Assembly: GCA_027487145.1 (NCBI GenBank) | Contig: JAIYEC010000051.1 | Location: 1 to 29,373, forward strand | Reading direction: 5' to 3' | Source of the DNA: a bacterium | Lineage (GTDB): Bacteria; Patescibacteriota; Minisyncoccia; Phycocordibacterales; UBA918 | DNA length: 29,373 nucleotides | Shown here: positions 1-6,535 of the stretch, piece by piece | Position numbering within the stretch: the first letter of the stretch is position 1 | Layout: every line of letters starts with the position of its first letter | Position numbers and translations under genes: made by a program | The notes under the pieces: model-generated | The model's database searches: none | Seen by the model: only the letters and a program-made list of their open reading frames with translations | Told to the model about the DNA's origin: nothing

Positions 1-1
1 A

Positions 2-883
2 CTCAAGTTAGCTGCCGATATGGGTCTTAGCACCTTGAGTAACCCTGACCGCTATGGACTTACCTTAGTACTCGGAGGAGGTGAAGTAAAACTGCTTGAT
101 ATGACCTATGCGTACGGTGTATTTGCCAACAAAGGGGTCCGAGCTGAACCAAGAGCTATTCTTAAAATCGAAGATAGCCAAGGAAACATCGTTGAAGAAG
201 CCCAGGTAAAAGAAGAACGTATCTTAGATGAAAATACCACCAATATGGTAAGTGATGTGTTGTCTGACAATGTCGCTCGAACACCACTATGGGGCTCAAA
301 CAACCTCCTTAACTTCCCCGACCGAGATGTAGCTGGAAAGTCTGGTAGTACCAACAATTATCGGGACGCCTGGATTATGGGATACGCTCCAAATATTGCA
401 GTCGGAGCCTGGGCTGGAAATAACGATAACTCACCAATGAAAGGGTTGTCTGGTCTTATTACCACCCCAATGTGGCGGGAGTTTATGGATATAGCTCTTG
501 CTAAGTTACCAGAAGAGTCATTTACCCAACCGTACATCCCGACTGATGTGAAGCCAGTCCTAGCAGGCGCCTATACCGACGCTTACACCCTAGAACTCAC
601 CCTAGCGTCCTCTACAGACCCTCAGGCGGACTTTAACAACGCCTATAACAATATTCATAGTATCTTGCATTATGTAGATAAAAACGACCCTCGTGGGCCT
701 TACCCGGAGAATCCTGGTGCAGACGAGCAATATCGATACTGGGAGTATGGTGTACAGTTGTGGAAACAAAATACTCTAGGTGTATACGCTTCGAGTTCAG
801 CAGCAATCAGTTCATCGACCGAGAACGTTTCCGAAGAAGATGAGGCTGAACCAGAACCGAGACGAAGACGGTCACGCAACTAA
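2..883 (+). CDS. Class A penicillin-binding protein (PBP1A-like), C-terminal part, 5' truncated
   Basis: The reading frame is open from base 2, so the gene begins before the window and the ATG at 20 is internal. The visible part is the end of the transpeptidase domain that cross-links peptidoglycan outside the membrane. The KTG-type motif is present as K-S-G-S-T in 'AGKSGSTNNYRDAW', followed by 'MGYAPNIAVGAWAGNND', the usual strand after the KTG box in PBP1A proteins. 'MTYAYGVFANKG' upstream is also typical. The SxxK serine and SxN motif would lie in the missing part. The C terminus is a serine-rich then acidic tail ending in R-R-R-R-S-R-N, probably disordered. Its stop is two bases from the converging DciA-like gene, and a hairpin terminator lies inside that neighbour. 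The family is secure; the subtype is less so because the glycosyltransferase domain is not visible. Confidence 0.9.
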   Translation, partial: LKLAADMGLSTLSNPDRYGLTLVLGGGEVKLLDMTYAYGVFANKGVRAEPRAILKIEDSQGNIVEEAQVKEERILDENTTNMVSDVLSDNVARTPLWGSNNLLNFPDRDVAGKSGSTNNYRDAWIMGYAPNIAVGAWAGNNDNSPMKGLSGLITTPMWREFMDIALAKLPEESFTQPYIPTDVKPVLAGAYTDAYTLELTLASSTDPQADFNNAYNNIHSILHYVDKNDPRGPYPENPGADEQYRYWEYGVQLWKQNTLGVYASSSAAISSSTENVSEEDEAEPEPRRRRSRN

Positions 884-885
884 CC

Positions 886-1182
886 CTAAATAAAATCAAC
901 TGGACTATGTTGGTCACCAAGGCGCTGTGCAAGCGCCTTTTTGATTATCTCTTTTTTCTTTAGTATCTCAGTTTTAATAATACTGGGGGTTTTTATATAC
1001 ACGACTCTTGAGGCAACTGTATAGGAAAATTGGGTTGTAGACACCTCTATACCTAACACTTCTTTTATCACAACCACCACTTCTAAAAGTACTGACTGTT
1101 GTGGCGGTTTAAATATTTTTTTGTAACGCAGGAGAAGGTTTCCTAGTTGTTCTGAATTCTGAACGGGATCCTTTTTCTGCAT
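886..1182 (-). CDS. DciA-like (DUF721) small protein
   Basis: A 98-residue soluble protein directly downstream of dnaN, with one base between the dnaN stop and its ATG, so almost certainly co-transcribed. The middle ('VASRVVYIKTPS' followed by a charged helix with 'EILKKKEIIKKAL') matches the pattern of DUF721/DciA proteins: a strand bearing an aromatic/basic core, then 'lyV..pS' and a helix. DciA is the ancestral loader or partner of the replicative helicase DnaB, and position beside dnaN/dnaA fits a replication role. It is short for the family (often 100-170 residues) and has no extra domain. Identity rests on pattern and context and is moderate; a generic hypothetical protein is the alternative. 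The last third of the gene also carries the terminator of the opposing PBP gene. Confidence 0.6.
   Translation of the reverse strand: MQKKDPVQNSEQLGNLLLRYKKIFKPPQQSVLLEVVVVIKEVLGIEVSTTQFSYTVASRVVYIKTPSIIKTEILKKKEIIKKALAQRLGDQHSPVDFI
919..942 (+). terminator. Terminator for the PBP gene, inside the opposing gene
   Basis: AAGGCGCT (919-926) and AGCGCCTT (932-939) form a perfect 8-bp stem around GTGCA, followed by a run of T to 942. It lies 36 bases after the PBP stop, within the 3' coding part of the converging DciA-like gene. Confidence 0.65.
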
Positions 1183-1183
1183 G

Positions 1184-2278
1184 TTACTTATTCATTGGCA
1201 TCACGAGATACCGCAGTGACTTATCAGAGAGACCCTCAAGTACCATCGCTCTACCAATCCCTGCAAAATGCATAATGACTGAGTCGTCTTGGATATGTGA
1301 CAAAGGATCCATCACATACTGCTGATTAAAGTTGAGTGCTAACTCTTCCCCGTCTACGTCAGCTCTCATGGTGTCAGTCGTGTGACCAATCTCATTGTTG
1401 TTTGAGGCGATAGTGAGGCTGTTATCAGTGATGGTAAATGAAACCTGTCGAAACTTATTTAAGAAAATATTTGTTCGTTTAAATGAACGGAGAAGATCCT
1501 CTTTAAGGACTGTTACGTGCGACACGTACTCCTTAGGGATAATTTGTGTATAGTCAGGAAAACTTCCTGTAACAAGTCGTGATGACACATACACACCGTT
1601 CTCAAAATTAAGTGCACAGTGATTATCGGTAACAATTAGTTTTACACTCCCCTCAACTGAATCACAAACCCGCGCTAACTCCACAGCGTTCTTACTTGGA
1701 ATCATAAACGATTGCTCTAAAGTAAAGCCTTTTTGGGCTACAGTTTTTTCCATCAAACGAAACGAGTCGGTAGCAACAAACGTGAGTGTGTGTTCTTTCT
1801 TTTGTTGGATAAAGACACTACCGAGTTCTGGTTTTATAGACGTTACCGAAGCAGCGAAGGCTACACTTTTAATTCCGTATGAGAACATTTCAGTATGGAT
1901 CGACAACTCTTCACCTTGAATCTTATGAAGGGTTGGAAAATCATCTACTGGAAATAGTTTAATTGAAGTATTTGAAGAGGTTGTTTCAATTAAGAGCACC
2001 TGATCTTCAGTACGAAGTGTAATTTCCTTTTGAGAAAGAAACTGAATACTCTGAAGGAGTGTCTGTGCTGGAACCGCTACCACTCCTTCCTCAACCACTG
2101 AACCCTCAAGAGTGGTCATGATGCTTATTTCAAGATTAGTAGCTTGCAGAGTGATGCCACTTTTTGAAGCTTCTATGCGAACACATTGAAGAACCGGTAA
2201 GGTTGCGTTCTTGGTGCTTGTCTTACCAATAAGTTCCAGGGTGTGGAGTAAGTTGCTGTGTGGAATAACAATTTCCAT
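1184..2278 (-). CDS. dnaN: DNA polymerase III beta subunit (sliding clamp)
   Basis: A 364-residue protein of normal length for the clamp, which has three similar domains and dimerises into a ring that tethers DNA polymerase III. The start 'MEIVIPHSNLLHTLELIGKTSTKNATLPVLQCVRIEA' is the standard beginning (L-x-x-x-L ... LPIL in other species). The typical ending is also present, with 'ALNFNQQYVMDPL' before the final strand and 'RYLVMPM' at the C terminus. It lies downstream of dnaA on the same strand, as in many bacteria, and is followed by the DciA-like gene rather than recF. A TATAAA element (minus strand, 2292-2287) lies 8 bases before the ATG, so its transcript may have almost no leader. 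Assignment is secure. Confidence 0.97.
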   Translation of the reverse strand: MEIVIPHSNLLHTLELIGKTSTKNATLPVLQCVRIEASKSGITLQATNLEISIMTTLEGSVVEEGVVAVPAQTLLQSIQFLSQKEITLRTEDQVLLIETTSSNTSIKLFPVDDFPTLHKIQGEELSIHTEMFSYGIKSVAFAASVTSIKPELGSVFIQQKKEHTLTFVATDSFRLMEKTVAQKGFTLEQSFMIPSKNAVELARVCDSVEGSVKLIVTDNHCALNFENGVYVSSRLVTGSFPDYTQIIPKEYVSHVTVLKEDLLRSFKRTNIFLNKFRQVSFTITDNSLTIASNNNEIGHTTDTMRADVDGEELALNFNQQYVMDPLSHIQDDSVIMHFAGIGRAMVLEGLSDKSLRYLVMPMNK

Positions 2279-2573
2279 ATTTCTTATTTATACACCATTT
2301 TAGTCTTTATTATTAGGGGTGTGGAAGTGTGCAAAAGGTAATTTTATGCTGTATTTTTAATGCTTTTATATCAACAGGTGATAGAAGAATGTGGGTACGG
2401 AACACCAAGTAACTGTGTATTGGTGTGGGTACAAACACCAGGATTATTTTTACCTGTGTATAAGCCCTACTTTCATCCCCACAAAAAGGTCTCGTTTTAG
2501 GTTATTTCCCCAGCTTTTGTTCCTAATCTTACCCAGTCTATACAATAGTTTCCCCCAGCTAATTCCTGGTTGC
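2279..2573. promoter_or_regulatory. dnaA-dnaN intergenic region, candidate oriC part with DnaA-box-like sites
   Basis: About 295 bases with no plausible gene. It contains TGTGTATAA at 2455-2463, a perfect reverse complement of TTATNCACA. TGTGCAAAA at 2328-2336 fits the relaxed box TTWTNCACA. One-mismatch TTATACACC lies at 2288-2296. Weaker TGTG-starting units lie at 2390, 2414 and 2424, two of them an identical TGTGGGTAC. An A/T-rich stretch (about 2337-2376) could unwind. Two similar C-rich words (TTCCCCAGCT near 2505 and TCCCCCAGCT near 2551) are unexplained. The location between dnaA and dnaN is a classic site for part of oriC; activity is inferred. Confidence 0.55.
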
Positions 2574-2609
2574 AAATAAAAAAATGTCCAACTGGACATT
2601 TTTTTATTT
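2574..2609 (-). terminator. Terminator of dnaA, overlapping its stop codon
   Basis: A perfect 16-bp inverted repeat (2574-2589 and 2594-2609) with loop AACT. The core is TGTCC/GGACA, extended by A and T tracts on both sides, so it could act in both directions. The dnaA stop codon (2604-2606) lies inside the stem. Confidence 0.85.
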
Positions 2610-3989
2610 GAGTAGCATCCTAACTTGGGTGATCTCTTCTTCAATTTCCCCACCTCGTCTGATTTCTTCTTTAATCTTTTCACATGAGTGAATGACAGTT
2701 GTGTGGTCTCGACCCCCTAACTTTTTTCCGATGGCGGGGTATGAGATTTGGAAATCTTCACGCAGGATGTACATGATGATTTGTCTTGGCTTTACAACTT
2801 CTTTTCGTCTCGTTTTTTCGTAGATACTAGCTGGCTCAATGTCGTAATAGCGAGCTATTTTGTCTACAACATCAGTGATAGCAAGGGTCTTTCGTGGTCT
2901 TGAGCTATTCTTGATGATTAATCGCACCTCATCGACAGTCAGAGTTTTTCCAAGGAGTTGTGACTGACACATGATAGTGTTGAGTGCACCTTCTAGTTCT
3001 CGAACATTCCCTTCAATATTCTGGGCCAAGTACTCAACCACATCATCATAGAGAACAATGCTATTTTGCGCCGCTTTTGCGCGTAAGATAGCTGCTCGTG
3101 ATTCAAAATCAGGTGCCGGCAGATCAACAATCATTCCCTGGCCAAAGCGTGACTGAAGGCGTTCTTCAAGCCCAGAAAGAAGCGCTGGGTGAATGTCACT
3201 TGAGAACACAATTTGTTTATTGTTGTCATGGAGCGCATTAAACAAGTGGAAGAGTTCTTCTTGAGTTTTTTCTTTTGAGGCGAGAAATTGAACATCGTCC
3301 ATGATAAGTACATCGTACTGTCGATACTTATCCTTGAAACTATTAGCTGTTCCGTTTTGTAGAGAGTTGAAGTAGTCAACCGCAAATCGTTCACTTGTTA
3401 CATAAAATACTTTTTTACCAGTCTTTTTGATTTGGTTCCCCACTGCTTGAATGAGGTGAGTCTTACCATGCCCAGTCTTTCCGTAGATAAAGAGCGGGTT
3501 GTAGGTGATACCTGGTTTTTCGCTTACGGTGCGGGCTGCAGCGTGTGCGAGAGCGTTGTACGGACCAACCACAAAATTTTCAAACGAGTATTTTGGGTTA
3601 AGATTATCGCTTTTATTTACATAGTATTCTTCAAGCGGAAGAGCAGCGTTGATGGTTTGGTTTTTGTTTGCTTCCTGCTTCTTTTCATTTCGTTGTACAA
3701 CAACATACTCAATACTACGGATGTGTGGTGTGAGATCCCGGAGAGTTTTTAGGATCATGGTCTGGAATTTGTCTTGTAACCAATCTTTTACAAAGACGCT
3801 TGGGACGCCAATAGTAGCAGCTCCGTCTTCAATGGATACGATATGTGTATCCCGGAACCAGGTTTTGAAGTTGGCAGCAGTGATAGAGAGCTCTATTTTC
3901 ACAAGAGCGTCGTCCCAGAGTTGTTTTACATCAATCTGCTTAGTTTGTAAGATGCGGTTTTGAGTAGTTTGATGAGAAGTGAGGTTCAT
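2604..3989 (-). CDS. dnaA: Chromosomal replication initiator protein DnaA
   Basis: A 461-residue AAA+ initiator that binds DnaA boxes and opens oriC. Domain I is at the N terminus ('LWDDALVKIELSITAANFKTWF'), and a short linker follows. Domain III has Walker A 'GKTGHGKTH' and Walker B 'VLIMDDVQF'. Domain IV has the DNA-binding signature 'GGRDHTTVIHSCEKI'. The frame is open up to 4103, but the ATG at 3989 is preferred. It gives the usual domain I start (MNLTSHQ...), and a good promoter (TTTACA, 16 bases, TATAAT at 4047-4020) lies inside the would-be N-terminal extension, giving a leader of about 23 bases. There is no obvious ribosome binding site. Downstream are a terminator and dnaN. A DnaA box inside the promoter suggests autoregulation. 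Walker A reads GxTGHGKT where many DnaAs have GxxGLGKT; it should still bind nucleotide. Confidence 0.97.
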   Translation of the reverse strand: MNLTSHQTTQNRILQTKQIDVKQLWDDALVKIELSITAANFKTWFRDTHIVSIEDGAATIGVPSVFVKDWLQDKFQTMILKTLRDLTPHIRSIEYVVVQRNEKKQEANKNQTINAALPLEEYYVNKSDNLNPKYSFENFVVGPYNALAHAAARTVSEKPGITYNPLFIYGKTGHGKTHLIQAVGNQIKKTGKKVFYVTSERFAVDYFNSLQNGTANSFKDKYRQYDVLIMDDVQFLASKEKTQEELFHLFNALHDNNKQIVFSSDIHPALLSGLEERLQSRFGQGMIVDLPAPDFESRAAILRAKAAQNSIVLYDDVVEYLAQNIEGNVRELEGALNTIMCQSQLLGKTLTVDEVRLIIKNSSRPRKTLAITDVVDKIARYYDIEPASIYEKTRRKEVVKPRQIIMYILREDFQISYPAIGKKLGGRDHTTVIHSCEKIKEEIRRGGEIEEEITQVRMLLK

Positions 3990-4019
3990 AAGACGTGCAG
4001 AATGGATGACGTAACCAGC

Positions 4020-4047
4020 ATTATACCTGGGTGTGGAAAAGTGTAAA
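4020..4047 (-). promoter_or_regulatory. dnaA promoter with a DnaA box in the spacer
   Basis: On the minus strand, -35 TTTACA (4047-4042) is 16 bases from -10 TATAAT (4025-4020). TTTTCCACA (4040-4032), a full match to the relaxed DnaA box TTWTNCACA, occupies the spacer. Transcription would begin near 4013. Confidence 0.7.
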
Positions 4048-4124
4048 TAAATTTGAAAAATTACGAGTAATTTTGATACCCTTTTCAACTTCAAAAAGTG
4101 CAACTGTGTACAAACTGTGTATAA
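4032..4124. promoter_or_regulatory. DnaA-box cluster upstream of dnaA, candidate oriC
   Basis: Read on the minus strand, TTATACACA (4124-4116, perfect) and TTGTACACA (4113-4105, one mismatch) sit in tandem at an 11-base period, each followed by GT. TTATTTACA (4050-4042, one mismatch) and TTTTCCACA (4040-4032) follow toward dnaA. The cluster lies between divergent dnaA and rpmH, a common oriC position. The remainder up to 4239 has no gene. Confidence 0.65.
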
Positions 4125-4239
4125 GAACAGGTTTATAAAAACACCACTTTAAACAGGTGGTCTATCCTCAAAAATACCCCACCCTTCCCTGCCACAACTA
4201 AGACTTTGTTTGTAGCGGCAGAGGTAATATAGCGCCCTA

Positions 4240-4267
4240 TTGAAATATTTCCGACATCATGTATAGT
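4240..4267 (+). promoter_or_regulatory. rpmH promoter
   Basis: TTGAAA (4240-4245), 16 bases, TATAGT (4262-4267). Both hexamers match consensus at five of six positions. The ATG of rpmH is 11 bases after the -10, so the leader is only a few bases long. Confidence 0.7.
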
Positions 4268-4278
4268 AGTGGCCACGT

Positions 4279-4428
4279 ATGTCAAAACGAACCTATCAAC
4301 CAAGTAAGCAAAAGCGAGCCACCACTCACGGGTTTTTGGTTCGTACCGCTACTACTTCTGGAAAGAAGATCATCCAAGCTCGCAGACGTAAAGGTCGCGC
4401 ACAACTCACGGTAAAAAAAGCTCGCTAG
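4279..4428 (+). CDS. rpmH: 50S ribosomal protein L34
   Basis: A 49-residue, strongly basic protein beginning MSKRTYQPSKQKRATTHGFL, the canonical L34 opening (KRTxQPSxxKRxRxHGF), and continuing with the Arg/Lys-rich 'QARRRKGRAQLTV' ending. L34 is a small protein of the large ribosomal subunit. It sits in the conserved dnaA-rpmH-rnpA-yidC neighbourhood, diverging from dnaA. Its promoter is only 11 bases upstream, and its stop codon is in the loop and stem of a terminator hairpin. Unmistakable despite the short length. Confidence 0.97.
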   Translation: MSKRTYQPSKQKRATTHGFLVRTATTSGKKIIQARRRKGRAQLTVKKAR

Positions 4429-4438
4429 AGCTTTTTTT
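4413..4438 (+). terminator. Hairpin terminator at the end of rpmH
   Basis: AAAAAAAGCTC (4413-4423), loop GCTA, GAGCTTTTTTT (4428-4438): perfect 11-bp stem ending in seven T. The rpmH stop codon (4426-4428) is inside. It separates rpmH from rnpA, perhaps partially. Confidence 0.75.
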
Positions 4439-4443
4439 CGTTA

Positions 4444-4449
4444 TACAAT
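4444..4449 (+). promoter_or_regulatory. Possible -10 element of rnpA
   Basis: TACAAT six bases before the rnpA ATG, just after the rpmH terminator. The intervening GAAGGT could instead serve as a weak ribosome binding site if transcription comes from rpmH. No -35 is clear. Confidence 0.4.
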
Positions 4450-4455
4450 GAAGGT

Positions 4456-4785
4456 ATGTTAAAACGTAGTGAGCGGCTTAATCGAGCGCAGTTTACTGAA
4501 TTTGGTCGTAAAGGAAAGCGTTACTTCAATGATTCACTTAGTATTAGTGTTTTTCCCTACCCGACGTTTCATGGAGCGGTTGTGGTAAGTAAAAAGGTCT
4601 CTAAAAGCGCCGTAAGGCGTAACAAACTCCGCCGCCAGGTGTATGCACAATTACACAGTGCTAAACAATCTGGTCGGTCTGGGGTGTTTGTGTGTATTTT
4701 AAAACCTGAAGCTGAAAAGATGACGAGTGCTCAATTTCGCGGTGCAGTAAAAAATCTCATTGAACGAACAGGAAAACCTGCGTAG
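4456..4785 (+). CDS. rnpA: Ribonuclease P protein component
   Basis: A 109-residue basic protein that binds the RNase P RNA and helps it recognise pre-tRNA leaders. The family signature is 'KVSKSAVRRNKLRRQVYAQL' (the RNR motif R-R-N-K-L-R-R), preceded by 'AVVVSKKVSK'. The N-terminal 'LKRSERLNRAQFTEFGRKGKRYFN' is the usual start (L.k..eF..v...G.r). It lies in the conserved position between rpmH and yidC, 23 bases upstream of yidC, with which it is likely co-transcribed. Length is normal. Confidence 0.95.
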   Translation: MLKRSERLNRAQFTEFGRKGKRYFNDSLSISVFPYPTFHGAVVVSKKVSKSAVRRNKLRRQVYAQLHSAKQSGRSGVFVCILKPEAEKMTSAQFRGAVKNLIERTGKPA

Positions 4786-4808
4786 AATAGCAACATCAAT
4801 CAATCTGT

Positions 4809-5537
4809 ATGTTTAGTTATATTTGGCACACCATCTTTTTCGACCCAATTTACAATATTCTTATCTTCTTTGTAGATACCGTTCGGGGCGGTGATGTTGG
4901 CCTAGCTATTATTGCCACTGTGGTAGTAGTGAAGTTAGTGCTTCTTCCTCTTTCAATCAAGGCGGCTAAAACCCAAAAGATCATGCGGGACATTGAGCCA
5001 AAACTGCGAGAAATAAAAGAAAAACATAAAGAAGATCGTCAGGCACAAGCGCAAGACATGCTTGCTCTATACAAGGAGTACAACCTCAATCCGTTTGCCA
5101 GTATCTTCCTTATTTTTCTTCAGATTCCAATCATCTTCGCCCTCTACTTCGCGGTATACAAAGGTGGCGGTATTCCCTTGCCAGAGGTAAACACTGCATT
5201 GCTATATAGCTTCATTGCGGTACCAACCGAGGTATCAACTATGTTTTTAGGTATTGTTGATGTTACTGGACGAAGCCTTCTCTTGGCTCTTGGTGCGGGT
5301 ATCACGCAGTACTTTTACACCTCAATGACCTTACCGAAGTTAGCTACTCGCGACCCAGAGGCTACACCAAGTTTTAAGGATGACTTCACCCGTAACATGC
5401 ATATTCAAATGAAGTATGTGATGCCGTTTTTGATTGTCTTTATTGCTTACACCATTTCAGCTGCCATCGCCCTCTACTTCTTTGTTAGTAACCTCGTGAT
5501 GCTCGCTCAAGAGTTGTATATCCGAAAGCATCGTTAA
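4809..5537 (+). CDS. yidC: YidC/Oxa1 family membrane protein insertase
   Basis: A 242-residue polytopic membrane protein that inserts proteins into the cytoplasmic membrane. The segment 'GLAIIATVVVVKLVLLPLSIKAAKTQKIMRDIEPKL' is the family's first core helix with the basic loop that follows. 'YNLNPFASIFLIFLQIPIIFALYFAVYKGG' is the second core helix with the conserved 'NP....l.lQiPi...ly' pattern. Two or three further helices follow toward the C terminus ('MKYVMPFLIVFIAYTISAAIALYFFVSNLVMLAQELY'). It lacks the large periplasmic domain of Gram-negative YidC, as expected for the short Oxa1-like form. Its stop overlaps the stop of the convergent pilin-like gene by four bases, with no terminator between. 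Confidence 0.95.
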   Translation: MFSYIWHTIFFDPIYNILIFFVDTVRGGDVGLAIIATVVVVKLVLLPLSIKAAKTQKIMRDIEPKLREIKEKHKEDRQAQAQDMLALYKEYNLNPFASIFLIFLQIPIIFALYFAVYKGGGIPLPEVNTALLYSFIAVPTEVSTMFLGIVDVTGRSLLLALGAGITQYFYTSMTLPKLATRDPEATPSFKDDFTRNMHIQMKYVMPFLIVFIAYTISAAIALYFFVSNLVMLAQELYIRKHR

Positions 5538-6532
5538 TCAAGAACACACCAGTAATCAATACCTAAGCCTAATTTTAGTACACTTGACTCAACTATCCTT
5601 CCTTTTGGTTGCCTACTATTACAGTCTCCTACTGCGTATTGAGACTGATCTCCCGAGTAAGCAATGACAGCAGGGTAATTGCACGTTACTTTAGCACCTA
5701 TTGTACCTGCGCCTGTAATTTCAACCTTGCCAAATTTTTCATTTATACACTCGTTGGAAAGCTGAGCTTGATCATTACCAGAAACTTTAGCAGATGTTGT
5801 GAAGGTAACGTCTTTTGTCCAACTACCTTTTTGTTGGATTACTTGTCCATATCTTGATTTGACTATTGTACGTTGCAATGTACAAGCTGCAGCTAAATCA
5901 TCAGATTTTATTTTTCCTCCGTTATTCATACATTCCCAACTAAATGCTGAAAAAACCGGACCTGATTCAGTCCCTGCAGGACAGCCAGACATATCCAAAG
6001 TGATCACACGTACCTCTCCAACCTTGCTCTCACTCCGCCAATTACACCCACCTCTTTTCATGTTTTTAAGAGCTTCACTTCCAGCATCATCAAATTCAAC
6101 ATTAGTTTCTTCTGGAGTTGGTTCAACAGCTTTTTGGCTAGGAATAGCAGGACGTTCTGGGAGTTTATCAAAAGTAATCTCGCGGTTTACCAACTGTGGG
6201 TTGATGAGTTCAAGAATAATCACAGCACTAAGAATTAGTAAGAGGCCTAAAATAGCTCCTTGGATGTCAGACAGTGCTTCGCCTTTGGTATTAATAACAT
6301 CGCTGAACATGTACTTAGCACCTGCAATCACAATTTTAATAACGGCTAGTAATGCAGCTACAGCAATTGACATGCCGTATAAGAAGTTTATGTATTGCTC
6401 AAATGTTTGAACTTGATTTCCCTGTCCAGCGTTACTAAGATCAACTAGTGGCGCGTAGACACTCCCCTGCGCCAGTAAAATACCAGGTATTAGAAGAAGT
6501 AGAAAACTGAATAGGGCAAAGATTGACTTCAT
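5534..6532 (-). CDS. VirB2/TrbC-like two-helix membrane protein with a cysteine-rich C-terminal domain
   Basis: A 332-residue protein. It has a signal peptide (about 1-21, ending near LLAQ), then two hydrophobic helices (about 50-75, 'GMSIAVAALLAVIKIVIAGA', and 90-112, 'AILGLLLILSAVIILELI') joined by a short polar loop, the layout of VirB2/TrbC pilins. A proline-rich linker leads to a domain of about 170 residues with all eight cysteines of the protein, which suggests disulfide bonds outside the cell. Classical pilins are near 100 residues, so the tail is an unusual addition. It is the last gene of the T4SS-like cluster, three bases after the propeller-like gene. The pilin call is structural, not from a catalytic motif; a membrane-anchored surface protein that only resembles VirB2 is the alternative. 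The C-terminal domain is not recognised. Confidence 0.6.
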   Translation of the reverse strand: MKSIFALFSFLLLLIPGILLAQGSVYAPLVDLSNAGQGNQVQTFEQYINFLYGMSIAVAALLAVIKIVIAGAKYMFSDVINTKGEALSDIQGAILGLLLILSAVIILELINPQLVNREITFDKLPERPAIPSQKAVEPTPEETNVEFDDAGSEALKNMKRGGCNWRSESKVGEVRVITLDMSGCPAGTESGPVFSAFSWECMNNGGKIKSDDLAAACTLQRTIVKSRYGQVIQQKGSWTKDVTFTTSAKVSGNDQAQLSNECINEKFGKVEITGAGTIGAKVTCNYPAVIAYSGDQSQYAVGDCNSRQPKGRIVESSVLKLGLGIDYWCVLD

Positions 6533-6535
6533 ATG

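Noticed and set aside
3990..4103. N-terminal extension of dnaA starting at 4103
   Set aside because: The extra 38 residues do not match domain I, and the region contains the dnaA promoter and DnaA boxes.
5799..6410. Open frame of 203 codons on the plus strand, opposite the pilin-like gene
   Set aside because: The opposite strand has a signal peptide and two pilin-like helices in frame, with operon context. This frame has no motif.
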